Shown here piece after piece: positions 8,508 through 17,421 of a stretch of 56,503 nt of DNA. Every line of letters starts with the position of its first letter. The stretch's first letter is position 1. A program made the translations under genes and the position numbers. The stretch lies in the NCBI RefSeq assembly GCF_027988105.1, contig NZ_JAQJZJ010000018.1, positions 1 through 56,503 on the forward strand, read 5' to 3'. The notes below the pieces were generated by a model that made no database searches, was not told where the DNA came from, and was given only the letters and a program-made list of their open reading frames with translations. The DNA comes from Pseudomonas aestuarii. Lineage in GTDB: Bacteria > Pseudomonadota > Gammaproteobacteria > Pseudomonadales > Pseudomonadaceae.

Positions 8508-9425
8508 TCATACCGACCGAATCAAACGACGCGGCGCAATGCGCCCGTCTTCGCTCACTTCACCGATGCCGATGAAGCGACCATTGTTATCCTGCACCCG
8601 TACCATGCCAAATTTCGGCGCTTCTGGCGCGCGTACCGGTTGACCCTGCAGCCAGTAGAACGAGCTGTGCTCGGAAAACTGCAACAGCGGCCAATGCTGC
8701 AGGCCACTGTCCACCGGCAGCAGAAACTGATCGACAGCCTCATGACCACCCTCGGCATGGGCCTGTTCCAGCGCCTCCAGGCTCACCGTCTGATCTAACC
8801 CGAACGGTCCCGCCTTAGTACGCCGTAGCTCTGCAACATGGGCACCGCAACCGAGCAAGTGGCCGATATCCTCGACCAGAGTGCGTATATAGGTGCCCTT
8901 AGTGCAATCGACTGCCAGGCGCGCTTGCTCTGCCTCGCAGCTCAGTAATTCCAAGCGCGCAATAGTAACAGAACGCGGCTCGCGCTCCACTACCTCACCG
9001 GCACGGGCGAGCTTGTACAGTGGCTGGCCATCACGCTTGAGCGCCGAGTACATCGGCGGTATCTGGCTGATTTCACCGCGAAAACGCGGCAACAAGGCCT
9101 CGATATCGGCACGACCAACGGTCACCGGACGACGCTCCAGCACCTCGCCTTCGGCATCGGCGGTGGTCGTGGTGACGCCCAGTTGCATCAGGGTTTCGTA
9201 GCCCTTGTCAGCGTCCAGCAAATACTGCGAGAACTTGGTCGCCTCGCCGAAACACAAGGGCAACACACCAGTGGCCAAGGGATCGAGACTTCCGGTATGC
9301 CCGGCCTTTTCGGCATTGAGCAACCAACGGACTTTTTGCAGCGCCGCGTTGGAGCTGAAGCCGTGCGGCTTATCCAGCAGGATGATGCCATTGACCGGAC
9401 GACGAATACGTTTCACCTGAGCCAC
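8508..9425 (-). CDS. truB: tRNA pseudouridine-55 synthase
   Basis: 305 residues. TruB isomerises U55 in the T-loop of tRNAs and also acts as a tRNA chaperone. The catalytic aspartate is in GHTGSLDPLATGVLP; other motifs are ILLDKPHGFSSN, KGYETLMQLG and the C-terminal PUA-like RNA-binding region (GEVSEDGRIAPRRLI). The GTG at 9423-9425 is chosen because AAGGAG lies seven bases upstream and because orthologues start with the same AQVKRIRR sequence. It begins four bases after the rbfA stop, so the two are probably translationally coupled. Confidence 0.97.
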   Translation of the reverse strand: MAQVKRIRRPVNGIILLDKPHGFSSNAALQKVRWLLNAEKAGHTGSLDPLATGVLPLCFGEATKFSQYLLDADKGYETLMQLGVTTTTADAEGEVLERRPVTVGRADIEALLPRFRGEISQIPPMYSALKRDGQPLYKLARAGEVVEREPRSVTIARLELLSCEAEQARLAVDCTKGTYIRTLVEDIGHLLGCGAHVAELRRTKAGPFGLDQTVSLEALEQAHAEGGHEAVDQFLLPVDSGLQHWPLLQFSEHSSFYWLQGQPVRAPEAPKFGMVRVQDNNGRFIGIGEVSEDGRIAPRRLIRSV

Positions 9426-9429
9426 GCGC

Positions 9430-9837
9430 TTACTCCTTGGCCTCGGTTGTTTCGTCGCCGTGCGAATTGTCTTCACTGACAGCCCGCTCGATCAACGCGG
9501 ACAATTGCGCACCCCGCACCACACTCTCGTCGTAGTGGAAGCGCAGGTTGGGCACGCTACGCAGTTTCATTGCCTTACCCAACTGCATGCGCAGGAAACC
9601 GCTGGCGTCGTTGAGCACCTTGACGCTTTGCGCCACAGGATCGACGCCTTCCTCCGGTTCAGCGCCCATCACGGTGACGAAAACCTTGGCATGACTCGCA
9701 TCGCGGCTGACTTCCACCGCGGTAATGGTCACCAGCCCGCCTAGGCGCGGGTCTTTAATTTCCAGACGAATCAATTGCGCCAGTTCACGCTGCATCTGGT
9801 CGCCGATGCGTTGGGCACGGCTATATTCTTTGGCCAT
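9430..9837 (-). CDS. rbfA: Ribosome-binding factor A
   Basis: 135 residues. RbfA is a late 30S assembly factor that binds near the 5' helix of 16S rRNA and is needed for growth in the cold. The protein has the KH-like fold signatures of the family: RIGDQMQRELAQLIRLEIKDPRLG at the N-terminus and LRSVPNLRFHYDES toward the C-terminus. An acidic tail (SEDNSHGDETTEAKE) follows. It lies between infB and truB in the conserved translation operon. Confidence 0.97.
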   Translation of the reverse strand: MAKEYSRAQRIGDQMQRELAQLIRLEIKDPRLGGLVTITAVEVSRDASHAKVFVTVMGAEPEEGVDPVAQSVKVLNDASGFLRMQLGKAMKLRSVPNLRFHYDESVVRGAQLSALIERAVSEDNSHGDETTEAKE

Positions 9838-9896
9838 TTCTACTACCTTCCACTCGCCACGACGCCCTGAAAAACGTCAGGCCTAAAAGCGGCAAA

Positions 9897-9926
9897 CGCC
9901 CGGCCGCGCAAAAACGGGGCCGGGCG
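9897..9926 (-). terminator. GC-rich hairpin between infB and rbfA
   Basis: CGCCCGGCC (9897-9905) pairs with GGCCGGGCG (9918-9926). On the minus strand only TTT follows, so it is more likely an attenuating or RNA-stabilising hairpin within the operon than a strong terminator. Confidence 0.45.
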
Positions 9927-9957
9927 CTGCATATTGCAACTCGCTGCTACATGCCTG

Positions 9958-12432
9958 TTACAGGCTGCGAGCCACTTGGACTTTTTCGTACACTTCGATC
10001 TTGTCGCCAGGCTTGACGTCGTTGTAGCTCTTCACGCCGATACCGCACTCCATGCCGGCACGCACCTCGGACATGTCGTCCTTGAAGCGGCGCAGGGACT
10101 CCAGTTCGCCTTCGAAGATCACCACGTCATCGCGCAGGACGCGAATCGGACGGTTACGGTGCACGACACCCTCGGTCACCATGCAACCGGCGATCGCGCC
10201 GAACTTCGGTGAACGGAACACGTCACGCACTTCGGCGATACCCAGGATATTCTCGCGAACATCGCTGCCGAGCATGCCGGTCAGGGCCTTCTTGACGTCT
10301 TCGATGATGTCGTAGATGACGTTGTAGTAACGCATATCCAGACCTTCCTGCTCGACGATCTTGCGCGCACCGGCATCGGCACGCACGTTGAAGCCGAACA
10401 GAACAGCGTTGGAAGCCAGCGCCAGGTTGGCATCGGATTCGGTGATACCACCGACACCGCCACCGACCACACGCACTTGCACTTCATCGTTACCCAAGCC
10501 GCCGAGCGAACCCTGCAAGGCTTCCAGCGAACCACGGACGTCGGATTTGAGGACGATATTGAGCGTCTTCTTCTCTTCCTGACCCATGTTCTCGAAGATG
10601 TTCTCGAGCTTGCCGGCGTGTGCACGGGCCAGCTTGACCTCGCGGAACTTGCCTTGACGGAACATGGCCACTTCACGGGCCTTCTTCTCGTCAGTCAGCA
10701 CGCTCATCTCATCGCCCGCTTCCGGAGTGCCATCCAGACCGAGGATCTCAACCGGAATCGACGGGCCCGCTTCCTTGATCGGCTTGCCGTTTTCATCGAG
10801 CATGGCGCGAATACGACCGTAGTTCGAGCCGACCAGAATCATGTCGCCCTGGCGCAACGTACCGTCCTGAACCAGCACGGTGGCAACCGGACCACGACCT
10901 TTGTCGAGACGCGATTCAACCACGACGCCACGGCCAGGAGCGGACGGAGTCGCTTTAAGCTCGAGGACTTCGGCTTGCAGCAATACGGCTTCGAGCAAAT
11001 CGTCGACGCCAGTACCGACTTTCGCCGAGACCGAAACGAACGGCGTATCACCACCCCACTCTTCGGACGTAACACCCTGAACAGAGAGCTCGCTACGGAT
11101 GCGATCGAGATCTGCACCCGGCTTGTCGATCTTGTTCACGGCAACGACCAGCGGCACACCGGCGGCCTTGGCATGCTGAACCGCTTCGATGGTTTGCGGC
11201 ATTACGCCGTCGTCCGCTGCAACCACCAGAATCACGATATCGGTCGCCTGGGCACCACGGGCACGCATGGCGGTAAACGCAGCGTGACCCGGAGTATCAA
11301 GGAAAGTGACCATGCCACGATCGGTTTCTACATGGTAGGCGCCGATGTGCTGAGTGATACCACCGGCTTCGCCCGCGGCCACTTTGGCGCGACGAATATA
11401 GTCGAGCAGCGAGGTCTTGCCGTGGTCGACGTGACCCATGACGGTCACCACCGGCGCACGGGAGAAGGTCTCGCCTTCAAACTTCAGGTACTCGGCCAAC
11501 TGGTCTTCCAGGGCGTTGTCGCTGACCAGCTTGACCTTGTGGCCCAGCTCTTCGGCGATCAACTGGGCAGTTTCCTGATCCAGCACCTGGTTGATGGTCA
11601 CCGGAGTGCCCATTTTGAACATGAACTTGATGACTTCAGCCGCTTTAACCGACATCTGCTGGGCCAACTCACCGACGGTGATGGTTTCGCCAATGGCGAC
11701 ATCACGCACGACCGGACCAGTCGGGCTCTGGAAGCCATGCTGATTGCGTTTCTTCAGCTTGGACTTGCCACGCCCACCACGACGATGGCTGTCACTTTCT
11801 TCGTCGACACTGCGCGGCGCGACACGGGGTGCCGGAGCCTTTTCTTTGACCGCAGGACGATGCTGGGTGGTCTTGCGATCACCACGACGGTCGGCATCTT
11901 CACTGCGCGGCTTGTCGGGACGGCGCGGCTCTTCTTTCTTGCGCTCCTCAACCGCGGCAGCGACCACCGGCACCTCGACTGGAGCCGGGGCCGCAACCGC
12001 GTCACCCTTGGCTGCAGCGACCAGAGACGGGGATTGCTCTGCAGCGCGCCGCTTGGCTTCTTCCTCGACCTTCAGACGCGCCGCTTCGGCGATCGCACGC
12101 TGCTCAGCCAGCTCACGCTGCTTCTCAGCTTCGATCTCTTCCGGGCTGCGCTTGACGAAAGTTTTCTTCTTGCGCACTTCTACACTGATGGTCTTGCTAC
12201 CCGCCACCCGTAAGGTGCTGGTAGTTTTGCGCTGCAAGGTAATCTTGCGCGGCTCTTCAACCTTGACGCCGTGGCTGCTTTTCAGATGGGCAAGCAAAGC
12301 CTGCTTCTCGTTATCGGTAACAACTTGCTCGGCACTGCTGTGCGGCAAACCCGCCTCACGCATCTGCTGCAGCAGGCGCTCTACCGGTGTGTCGACCACT
12401 TGGGCCAGTTCTTTCACCGTGACTTGCGTCAT
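9958..12432 (-). CDS. infB: Translation initiation factor IF-2
   Basis: 824 residues. IF-2 is the GTPase that places initiator tRNA on the 30S subunit and promotes subunit joining. An N-terminal IF2-N domain (TQVTVKELAQVVDTPVERLL) is followed by a long charged linker rich in K, E, R and A (residues about 90-240), a second IF2-N-like segment (VGELAQQMSVKAAEVIKFMFKMG), then the G domain with GHVDHGKTS, DTPGH and NKIDKPGAD, and domains II-IV ending KIEVYEKVQVARSL. ATG at 12430-12432 is preceded by GGAGAGAAG. It lies 26 bases downstream of nusA. Confidence 0.98.
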   Translation of the reverse strand: MTQVTVKELAQVVDTPVERLLQQMREAGLPHSSAEQVVTDNEKQALLAHLKSSHGVKVEEPRKITLQRKTTSTLRVAGSKTISVEVRKKKTFVKRSPEEIEAEKQRELAEQRAIAEAARLKVEEEAKRRAAEQSPSLVAAAKGDAVAAPAPVEVPVVAAAVEERKKEEPRRPDKPRSEDADRRGDRKTTQHRPAVKEKAPAPRVAPRSVDEESDSHRRGGRGKSKLKKRNQHGFQSPTGPVVRDVAIGETITVGELAQQMSVKAAEVIKFMFKMGTPVTINQVLDQETAQLIAEELGHKVKLVSDNALEDQLAEYLKFEGETFSRAPVVTVMGHVDHGKTSLLDYIRRAKVAAGEAGGITQHIGAYHVETDRGMVTFLDTPGHAAFTAMRARGAQATDIVILVVAADDGVMPQTIEAVQHAKAAGVPLVVAVNKIDKPGADLDRIRSELSVQGVTSEEWGGDTPFVSVSAKVGTGVDDLLEAVLLQAEVLELKATPSAPGRGVVVESRLDKGRGPVATVLVQDGTLRQGDMILVGSNYGRIRAMLDENGKPIKEAGPSIPVEILGLDGTPEAGDEMSVLTDEKKAREVAMFRQGKFREVKLARAHAGKLENIFENMGQEEKKTLNIVLKSDVRGSLEALQGSLGGLGNDEVQVRVVGGGVGGITESDANLALASNAVLFGFNVRADAGARKIVEQEGLDMRYYNVIYDIIEDVKKALTGMLGSDVRENILGIAEVRDVFRSPKFGAIAGCMVTEGVVHRNRPIRVLRDDVVIFEGELESLRRFKDDMSEVRAGMECGIGVKSYNDVKPGDKIEVYEKVQVARSL

Positions 12433-12458
12433 GCACTTCTCTCCTCAGGCCGTAAAAC

Positions 12459-13940
12459 TTACTCGAACCAATGGGCTCGGGCGGCCATGATCAGCTTGCC
12501 GGCACGCTCTGCGTCGATGCCGTCGATGTCGAGCAGGTCGTCAATCGACTGCTCGGCCAGGTCTTCGCGGGTAACCACACCGCGTACTGCCAGTTCCTGC
12601 GCCAAGCCTTTGTCCATACCCTCAAGAGAGAGCAGGTCTTCGGCCGGCTGGGCGTCTGCCAGTTTTTCTTCTGTGGCGATGGCCTTGGTCAACAGGCGAT
12701 CTTTTGCCCGTGCCCGTAGCTCGCTGACGATTTCATCATCAAAACCATCGATGCTGAGCATCTCTTCCATCGGCACATAAGCGATTTCTTCCAGGCTGGT
12801 GAAGCCCTCTTCGACCAACACCTGAGCCAGTTCTTCGTCGACTTCCAGCTCGTCGATGAAGTGCTGCAGGATGTCGCCGGTTTCTGCTTGCTGCTTCGCC
12901 TGGATGTCCGCTTCGCTCATCACGTTCAGCGTCCAGCCAGTCAGTTGACTGGCCAAACGAACGTTCTGACCACCACGGCCAATGGCCTGCGCCAGGTTGT
13001 CTTCACCGACGGCGATGTCCATGGCATGGGCATCCTCATCGACAATGATTGCGGCAACTTCTGCCGGCGACATGGCGTTGATCACAAACTGCGCGGGATT
13101 ATCATCCCACAGCACTATATCCACACGCTCGCCGGCCAACTCGCCGGAGACTGCTTGCACGCGCGAACCACGCATGCCGATGCAGGCACCCTGCGGATCG
13201 ATACGCTTATCTTTGGAGCGCACGGCTAGTTTGGCGCGCGAACCAGGATCGCGCGCCGCTGCCATCACTTCGATCAGCTCTTCGGCGATCTCCGGCACTT
13301 CGATGCGGAACAATTCGATCAGCATTTCCGGCGCGGTACGCGAGAGGATCAGCTGCGGACCGCGGTTCTCGGTACGAATTTCCTTGAGCAACGCACGAAC
13401 CCGGGCACCCACACGGAAAGTTTCCCGCGAAATGATGTCCTCGCGCGCCAGCAGCGCTTCGGCATTGTTACCTAGATCGATGATCACGCTATCGCGAGTC
13501 ACCTTCTTCACAGTGCCGGAGATGATTTCGCCCAAACGCTCTCGATAGGCTTCAACCACCTGAGCGCGCTCGGCTTCACGAACCTTCTGCACGATGACTT
13601 GCTTGGCGGTTTGCGCAGCAATGCGACCGAACTCGATGGAGTCGATCTTTTCCTCGAGCACATCGCCAACTTTCGCATTGGCCTCAATCGCCCGCGGCAT
13701 ATCAACGGTAACTTGATGAGCCGGGTCATCGAAATCGGCTTCTTCAACCACTGTCCAGCAACGGAAAGTTTCGTAGTTGCCCGTCTGGCGATTGATCGCC
13801 ACACGCAACTCGACTTCGTCTTCGAAACGCTTTTTGGTGGCAGTGGCCAAAGCCAACTCCAGCGCCTCGAATATAACGCTCGCCGGTACGCCCTTTTCGT
13901 TGGACACCGACTCAACAACCAGCAGTACTTCTTTGCTCAT
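12459..13940 (-). CDS. nusA: Transcription termination/antitermination factor NusA
   Basis: 493 residues, the P. aeruginosa length. NusA binds RNA polymerase and nascent RNA, modulates pausing and takes part in rRNA antitermination. The N-terminal polymerase-binding domain starts MSKEVLLVVESVSNEKGV; an S1 domain (GTVKKVTRDSVIIDLG) and two KH domains (CIGMRGSRVQAV and AIGRGGQNVRLASQL) follow, and two acidic C-terminal repeats (LVEEGFTSLEEIAYVP and LAVRGVVTREDLAEQS) are those that contact alpha-CTD or N proteins. Start ATG 13938-13940; the extended frame to 13991 is out of family. Confidence 0.98.
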   Translation of the reverse strand: MSKEVLLVVESVSNEKGVPASVIFEALELALATATKKRFEDEVELRVAINRQTGNYETFRCWTVVEEADFDDPAHQVTVDMPRAIEANAKVGDVLEEKIDSIEFGRIAAQTAKQVIVQKVREAERAQVVEAYRERLGEIISGTVKKVTRDSVIIDLGNNAEALLAREDIISRETFRVGARVRALLKEIRTENRGPQLILSRTAPEMLIELFRIEVPEIAEELIEVMAAARDPGSRAKLAVRSKDKRIDPQGACIGMRGSRVQAVSGELAGERVDIVLWDDNPAQFVINAMSPAEVAAIIVDEDAHAMDIAVGEDNLAQAIGRGGQNVRLASQLTGWTLNVMSEADIQAKQQAETGDILQHFIDELEVDEELAQVLVEEGFTSLEEIAYVPMEEMLSIDGFDDEIVSELRARAKDRLLTKAIATEEKLADAQPAEDLLSLEGMDKGLAQELAVRGVVTREDLAEQSIDDLLDIDGIDAERAGKLIMAARAHWFE

Positions 13941-13987
13941 CGTACGCCTCGCCTTTCGCAATCCATTGGATCCGCGGGATCCGCGTC

Positions 13988-14446
13988 TCAATCAAACCTG
14001 GGGATAATGTTGGCCTTGTCGATCATGTCGATCGGCAACAGGAATTCATGGTCATCCACCTGCACCACCACGTCCTGCTCCTCCACGCCGCGAAGGAGAC
14101 CTTGAAAATTGCGGCGCCCCTCGAAAGGCGAACGCAGCTTGATTTTCACCTGTTCGCCGGCATGACTGGCGAACTGCTGCAACGTGAACAGCGGCCGATC
14201 CATACCGGGCGAAGACACCTCCAGGGTGTACTCCGCGGTGATCGGATCCTCGACATCGAGGACACCGCTGATCTGTCGACTGACCTTCTCGCAATCTTCG
14301 ATGAGAACGCCATCGGCATGATCAATATAAATTCGCAGCAAAGAATGCCGCCCTTGCGACAGGAACTCGATACCCCAGCATTCATAGCCGAGTGCTTCGA
14401 CTACCGGGGCCACCAAGGCCTGCAACTGTTCTAGCTTGCTCGACAC
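13988..14446 (-). CDS. rimP: Ribosome maturation factor RimP
   Basis: 152 residues. RimP assists assembly of the 30S subunit. GTG at 14444-14446 gives the N-terminus SSKLEQLQALVAPVVEALGY, as in Pseudomonas orthologues. Family motifs are GYECWGIEFL, LRIYID, DCEKVSRQISGVLDVEDPI and EVSSPGMDRPLF; the C-terminal SH3-like domain ends DMIDKANIIPRFD. It heads the rimP-nusA-infB-rbfA-truB operon, next to the tRNA locus at 14576. Confidence 0.97.
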   Translation of the reverse strand: MSSKLEQLQALVAPVVEALGYECWGIEFLSQGRHSLLRIYIDHADGVLIEDCEKVSRQISGVLDVEDPITAEYTLEVSSPGMDRPLFTLQQFASHAGEQVKIKLRSPFEGRRNFQGLLRGVEEQDVVVQVDDHEFLLPIDMIDKANIIPRFD

Positions 14447-14543
14447 CTGAGCCCCTCGCGCATGCTGTGCAAATGAAAAATGGGCGAAACGCCCATCCCT
14501 TCGACCGGCCTCTAAAGACCGGAAAACCTGTCTTCCAGCTAGC

Positions 14544-14565
14544 AAAAAGCCCCTGAAAAGGGGCT
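14544..14565 (-). terminator. Hairpin between the tRNA-fMet locus and rimP
   Basis: On the minus strand AGCCCC ... GGGGCT (14548-14553 with 14560-14565) is followed by five T residues. It would end transcripts coming from the tRNA locus, possibly with read-through into rimP. Confidence 0.65.
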
Positions 14566-14575
14566 CCGCTACTGC

Positions 14576-14651
14576 TGGTTGCGGGGGTTGGAATTAACCA
14601 ACAACCTTCGGACCATGGGCCCGACGAGCTACCAGACCGCTCCACCCCACG
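14576..14651 (-). pseudogene. Degenerate initiator tRNA gene (tRNA-fMet, CAT)
   Basis: On the minus strand an initiator-type tRNA is recognisable: acceptor CGTGGGG pairs with CCCCGCA and leaves the C1-A72 mismatch that marks initiators, the D-arm GAGC ... GCTC is intact, and CCA is encoded. The length is 76 bases against 77 in E. coli. The anticodon loop reads CCCATGG instead of CTCATAA, so the near-universal U33 is C, and positions 37-38 are GG; C32-G38 and C33-G37 can now pair, reducing the loop to the three anticodon bases. The T-loop reads TTAATT (six bases), lacking the conserved C56 step. The three GG/CC anticodon-stem identity pairs are kept. I judge it non-functional. Confidence 0.7.
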
Positions 14652-14711
14652 CCAAAGCTGGGGCCGAAGTATACGACCGAAGCCATACAAGGGTCAACCA
14701 ACGCTTCAGCA

Positions 14712-14744
14712 ACAAGAAAGCCCGCATACTGCGGGCTTTCTTGT
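14712..14744. terminator. Strong hairpin terminator after tRNA-Leu
   Basis: ACAAGAAAGCCCGCA (14712-14726) and its exact complement (14730-14744) form a 15-bp stem around a tac loop, five bases beyond the tRNA-Leu CCA end. Confidence 0.8.
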
Positions 14745-14748
14745 AAAT

Positions 14749-14835
14749 TGGTACCGAGGAGGGGACTCGAACCCCTACAGCCTATGGCCACTACCACCTC
14801 AAGGTAGCGTGTCTACCAATTCCACCACCTCGGCA
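14749..14835 (-). tRNA. tRNA-Leu (GAG)
   Basis: 87 bases including encoded CCA. The acceptor stem GCCGAGG pairs with CCTCGGT (one G-T wobble), the anticodon stem CTACC/GGTAG encloses TTGAGGT with anticodon GAG (genome 14798-14800), and there is the long class-II variable arm expected for leucine tRNAs. The T-arm GTAGGGGTTCGAGTCCCC is canonical. It reads CUC and CUU codons. It lies just downstream of secG. Confidence 0.95.
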
Positions 14836-14859
14836 AAATCACTTGTTGCTTGTTGCTTG

Positions 14860-15240
14860 TTACTGCTCTGGAGCCTGAGGTACGTCAGCCGCTTCAACAG
14901 CCGGCTTTTGCTCTTCGAGCACTGGCACATCTTCTACAGCGGGCTTGACCTGCTGTACTTCCAACACGGCTGGATCAGGCAAACCGACCTGAGTCAACGC
15001 ATCAGCTTTTTCTTTAGCAAAGAACGCTAAGCCCAAGCTAGTTAAGAAGAAAGTGGCGGCAAGTATAGCAGTAGCGCGACTCAAAAAGGTAGAGGAACCT
15101 TGGCTACCGAAAACGGTGCCCGAAGCGCCAGCACCAAAAGACGCGCCCGCATCCGCACCCTTGCCCTGCTGCAACAAAACCAGCGCAACCACACAGATTG
15201 CACCCAGCAGATGAACAACTACTACGACTGTTTCCAGCAT
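14860..15240 (-). CDS. secG: Protein-export membrane protein SecG
   Basis: 126 residues. SecG is the small subunit of the SecYEG translocon and stimulates SecA-driven export. Two membrane segments are seen (VVVVVHLLGAICVVALVLLQ and ILAATFFLTSLGLAFF) with the conserved cytosolic loop GKGADAGASFGAGASGTVFG and FLSRATAI between them. The C-terminal tail is rich in P, E, V and A, as is common in Pseudomonas SecG. ATG 15238-15240 (MLETVVVV) is the family start. It follows tpiA by four bases. Confidence 0.96.
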   Translation of the reverse strand: MLETVVVVVHLLGAICVVALVLLQQGKGADAGASFGAGASGTVFGSQGSSTFLSRATAILAATFFLTSLGLAFFAKEKADALTQVGLPDPAVLEVQQVKPAVEDVPVLEEQKPAVEAADVPQAPEQ

Positions 15241-15244
15241 TATG

Positions 15245-16000
15245 TCAGCTTCCTGCGGCGCGACAAATCGCACCGAACTCATCCGCATTCAGAGAGGCCC
15301 CACCCACAAGCCCCCCATCGATATCCGGCATACCGAATAATTCGGCTGCATTGGCGGCCTTCACGCTGCCGCCATATAGAACCCTTACCGCACACGCCAC
15401 TTCAGCACTCTGCGCAGCCAACTGCGCGCGGATCGCGGCATGCACCAGCTGCGCCTGCTCAGGCGACGCCGTCAAACCCGAACCAATAGCCCAGACCGGC
15501 TCATAGGCAACCACCGCCCGAGCAAAAGCCTCAATACCCAATGCCTCGATAACGCTGGCCAACTGCGCACCAACCACCTCCAGGGTCTTGCCCGCTTCAC
15601 GCTGAACTAGGGTCTCCCCTACGCACAACAGCGGCGTCAACCCACAAGACTGCGCGGCAGCAAATTTGCGTGTCACCTCGACATCAGTCTCGCCAAGCAG
15701 CAAGCGTCGCTCAGAATGACCAACCAGCACCAAGGCACAGCCCGCATCCTGCAACTGACTGGCAGCAACCTCACCCGTCAGGGCACCTTGCGCGGGATCG
15801 ACCGCACAATTTTGCGCACCGATCGCCACACCTTTATCCGCCAGACCATCCAGAACCTGGACAACATGCAGGCAGGATGGAAAGACCGCAACCTCAACAC
15901 CAGCAGGCAACACCTGCTGACGTAAACCGTTGATCAGCTCTGCGACGCTGGCGCGGGTACCGTGCATTTTCCAGTTACCAGCTACCAAGGGGCGACGCAT
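15245..16000 (-). CDS. tpiA: Triosephosphate isomerase
   Basis: 251 residues. It interconverts dihydroxyacetone phosphate and glyceraldehyde 3-phosphate in glycolysis and gluconeogenesis. The barrel motifs are AGNWKMHGT (catalytic lysine), GHSERR (catalytic histidine) and VAYEPVWAIGSG (catalytic glutamate), with the phosphate loop LYGGSVKAAN. Start ATG 15998-16000. It is transcribed between glmM and secG. Confidence 0.98.
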   Translation of the reverse strand: MRRPLVAGNWKMHGTRASVAELINGLRQQVLPAGVEVAVFPSCLHVVQVLDGLADKGVAIGAQNCAVDPAQGALTGEVAASQLQDAGCALVLVGHSERRLLLGETDVEVTRKFAAAQSCGLTPLLCVGETLVQREAGKTLEVVGAQLASVIEALGIEAFARAVVAYEPVWAIGSGLTASPEQAQLVHAAIRAQLAAQSAEVACAVRVLYGGSVKAANAAELFGMPDIDGGLVGGASLNADEFGAICRAAGS

Positions 16001-16063
16001 GCTTTACCTCATCGGTCAAAGAGGGCGCAGATGTTACCCAACGGCACCGGGACTGGCAAGCAA

Positions 16064-17401
16064 TCAAACACAGACTTCAGCAACAACCTTAGCCAATTCA
16101 TCGGCATAGCCGCGAACCTGGGCCTCATCGTCGCCCTCGACCATCACCCGCAGCAACGGTTCGGTACCGGACTTGCGCAACAGAACGCGACCACGACCCG
16201 CCATTTGCTCGGTCACCCGCGCACTGGCATCTCGCACAGCAGGGTGCTCGAGAGGGTCGACACCACCGGAAAAACGCACATTGATCAGCACCTGTGGACA
16301 CTTGCGCAAGCCTTGGCGCGCCTCGGCAAGACTCTGCCCACGACGCTTGAGCGCCAGCAGCACCTGCAGCGCAGCGATAATCGCATCGCCCGTCGTGGTG
16401 TGCTGAAAACACACGAGGTGCCCCGAATTTTCCCCTCCCATCTGCCAGTTGCGCTCCAGTAGCTCGGCAACCACATAGCGGTCACCCACCTTGGCGCGCA
16501 CAAAGGGAATTGCCAGATCTGCCAGCGCCAGCTCCAGACCGAGATTGCTCATCAGGGTGCCTACTACGCCACCCTGAAGCATGCCACGCTCCTGCAGGTC
16601 ACGCGCAATGATGAACAGCAACTCATCACCATCAACCAAAGCCCCCGTGTGATCAACCATCAGCACACGATCCGCGTCGCCATCGAAAGCGATGCCCAGA
16701 TCGGCCTGCTGCGCCACCACGGCAGCCTGCAAGGCCCCGACGTGAGTGGAACCACAGTCATCGTTGATATTCAGGCCGTTGGGTTGAGCCGAAAGCACCG
16801 AGACCTCAACGCCGAGCTCGTGAAACACGCTGGGCGCCACCTTGTAGGCCGCCCCATTGGCGCAATCGATCACGATCTTCAGACCGGAAAAATCAGTACT
16901 GCTCGGCACACTGCTCTTGCAGAATTCGATATAGCGCCCCGCCGCATCGTTGATCCGCGACACCTTGCCCAATTGACCCGACTCGACCACGGTCATCGGC
17001 GCATCGAGCAACTCCTCGATCATCAACTCGATCTCGTCGGGCAGCTTAGTGCCCTGCCCCGAGAAAAACTTGATGCCATTATCATGATGCGGGTTGTGCG
17101 ATGCACTGATGACGATACCCGCCTCGGCATGAAAGGTACGGGTCAGGTAGGCGATCGCCGGCGTGGGCATTGGCCCCAGCAACATCACATCAGCACCCGC
17201 CGCGGACAACCCGGCCTCCAGCGCCGACTCGAACATGTAGCCGGAAATCCGCGTGTCCTTGCCGATCAGAATCTTGCACTTACCCTGCTTGCGAAACGCC
17301 ATACCGGCTGCCCAGCCGAGCTTGAGCATAAAATCCGGGGTAATGGGAAACTCGCCGACACGCCCACGGATACCGTCGGTACCAAAATATTTTCTAGCCA
17401 T
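16064..17401 (-). CDS. glmM: Phosphoglucosamine mutase
   Basis: 445 residues. It converts glucosamine 6-phosphate to glucosamine 1-phosphate for UDP-GlcNAc, peptidoglycan and LPS synthesis. The catalytic phosphoserine loop is GIVISASHNPHHDNGIKFF, the metal-binding loop is AFDGDADRVLMVD, the sugar-binding loop is GGENSGHLVC and the phosphate-binding loop is RKSGTEPLLRVM. The N-terminus KYFGTDGIRGRVGE is typical. It lies directly downstream of folP, as in most gamma-proteobacteria. Confidence 0.98.
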   Translation of the reverse strand: MARKYFGTDGIRGRVGEFPITPDFMLKLGWAAGMAFRKQGKCKILIGKDTRISGYMFESALEAGLSAAGADVMLLGPMPTPAIAYLTRTFHAEAGIVISASHNPHHDNGIKFFSGQGTKLPDEIELMIEELLDAPMTVVESGQLGKVSRINDAAGRYIEFCKSSVPSSTDFSGLKIVIDCANGAAYKVAPSVFHELGVEVSVLSAQPNGLNINDDCGSTHVGALQAAVVAQQADLGIAFDGDADRVLMVDHTGALVDGDELLFIIARDLQERGMLQGGVVGTLMSNLGLELALADLAIPFVRAKVGDRYVVAELLERNWQMGGENSGHLVCFQHTTTGDAIIAALQVLLALKRRGQSLAEARQGLRKCPQVLINVRFSGGVDPLEHPAVRDASARVTEQMAGRGRVLLRKSGTEPLLRVMVEGDDEAQVRGYADELAKVVAEVCV

Positions 17402-17421
17402 GACTAATATTCCTTGATGAC

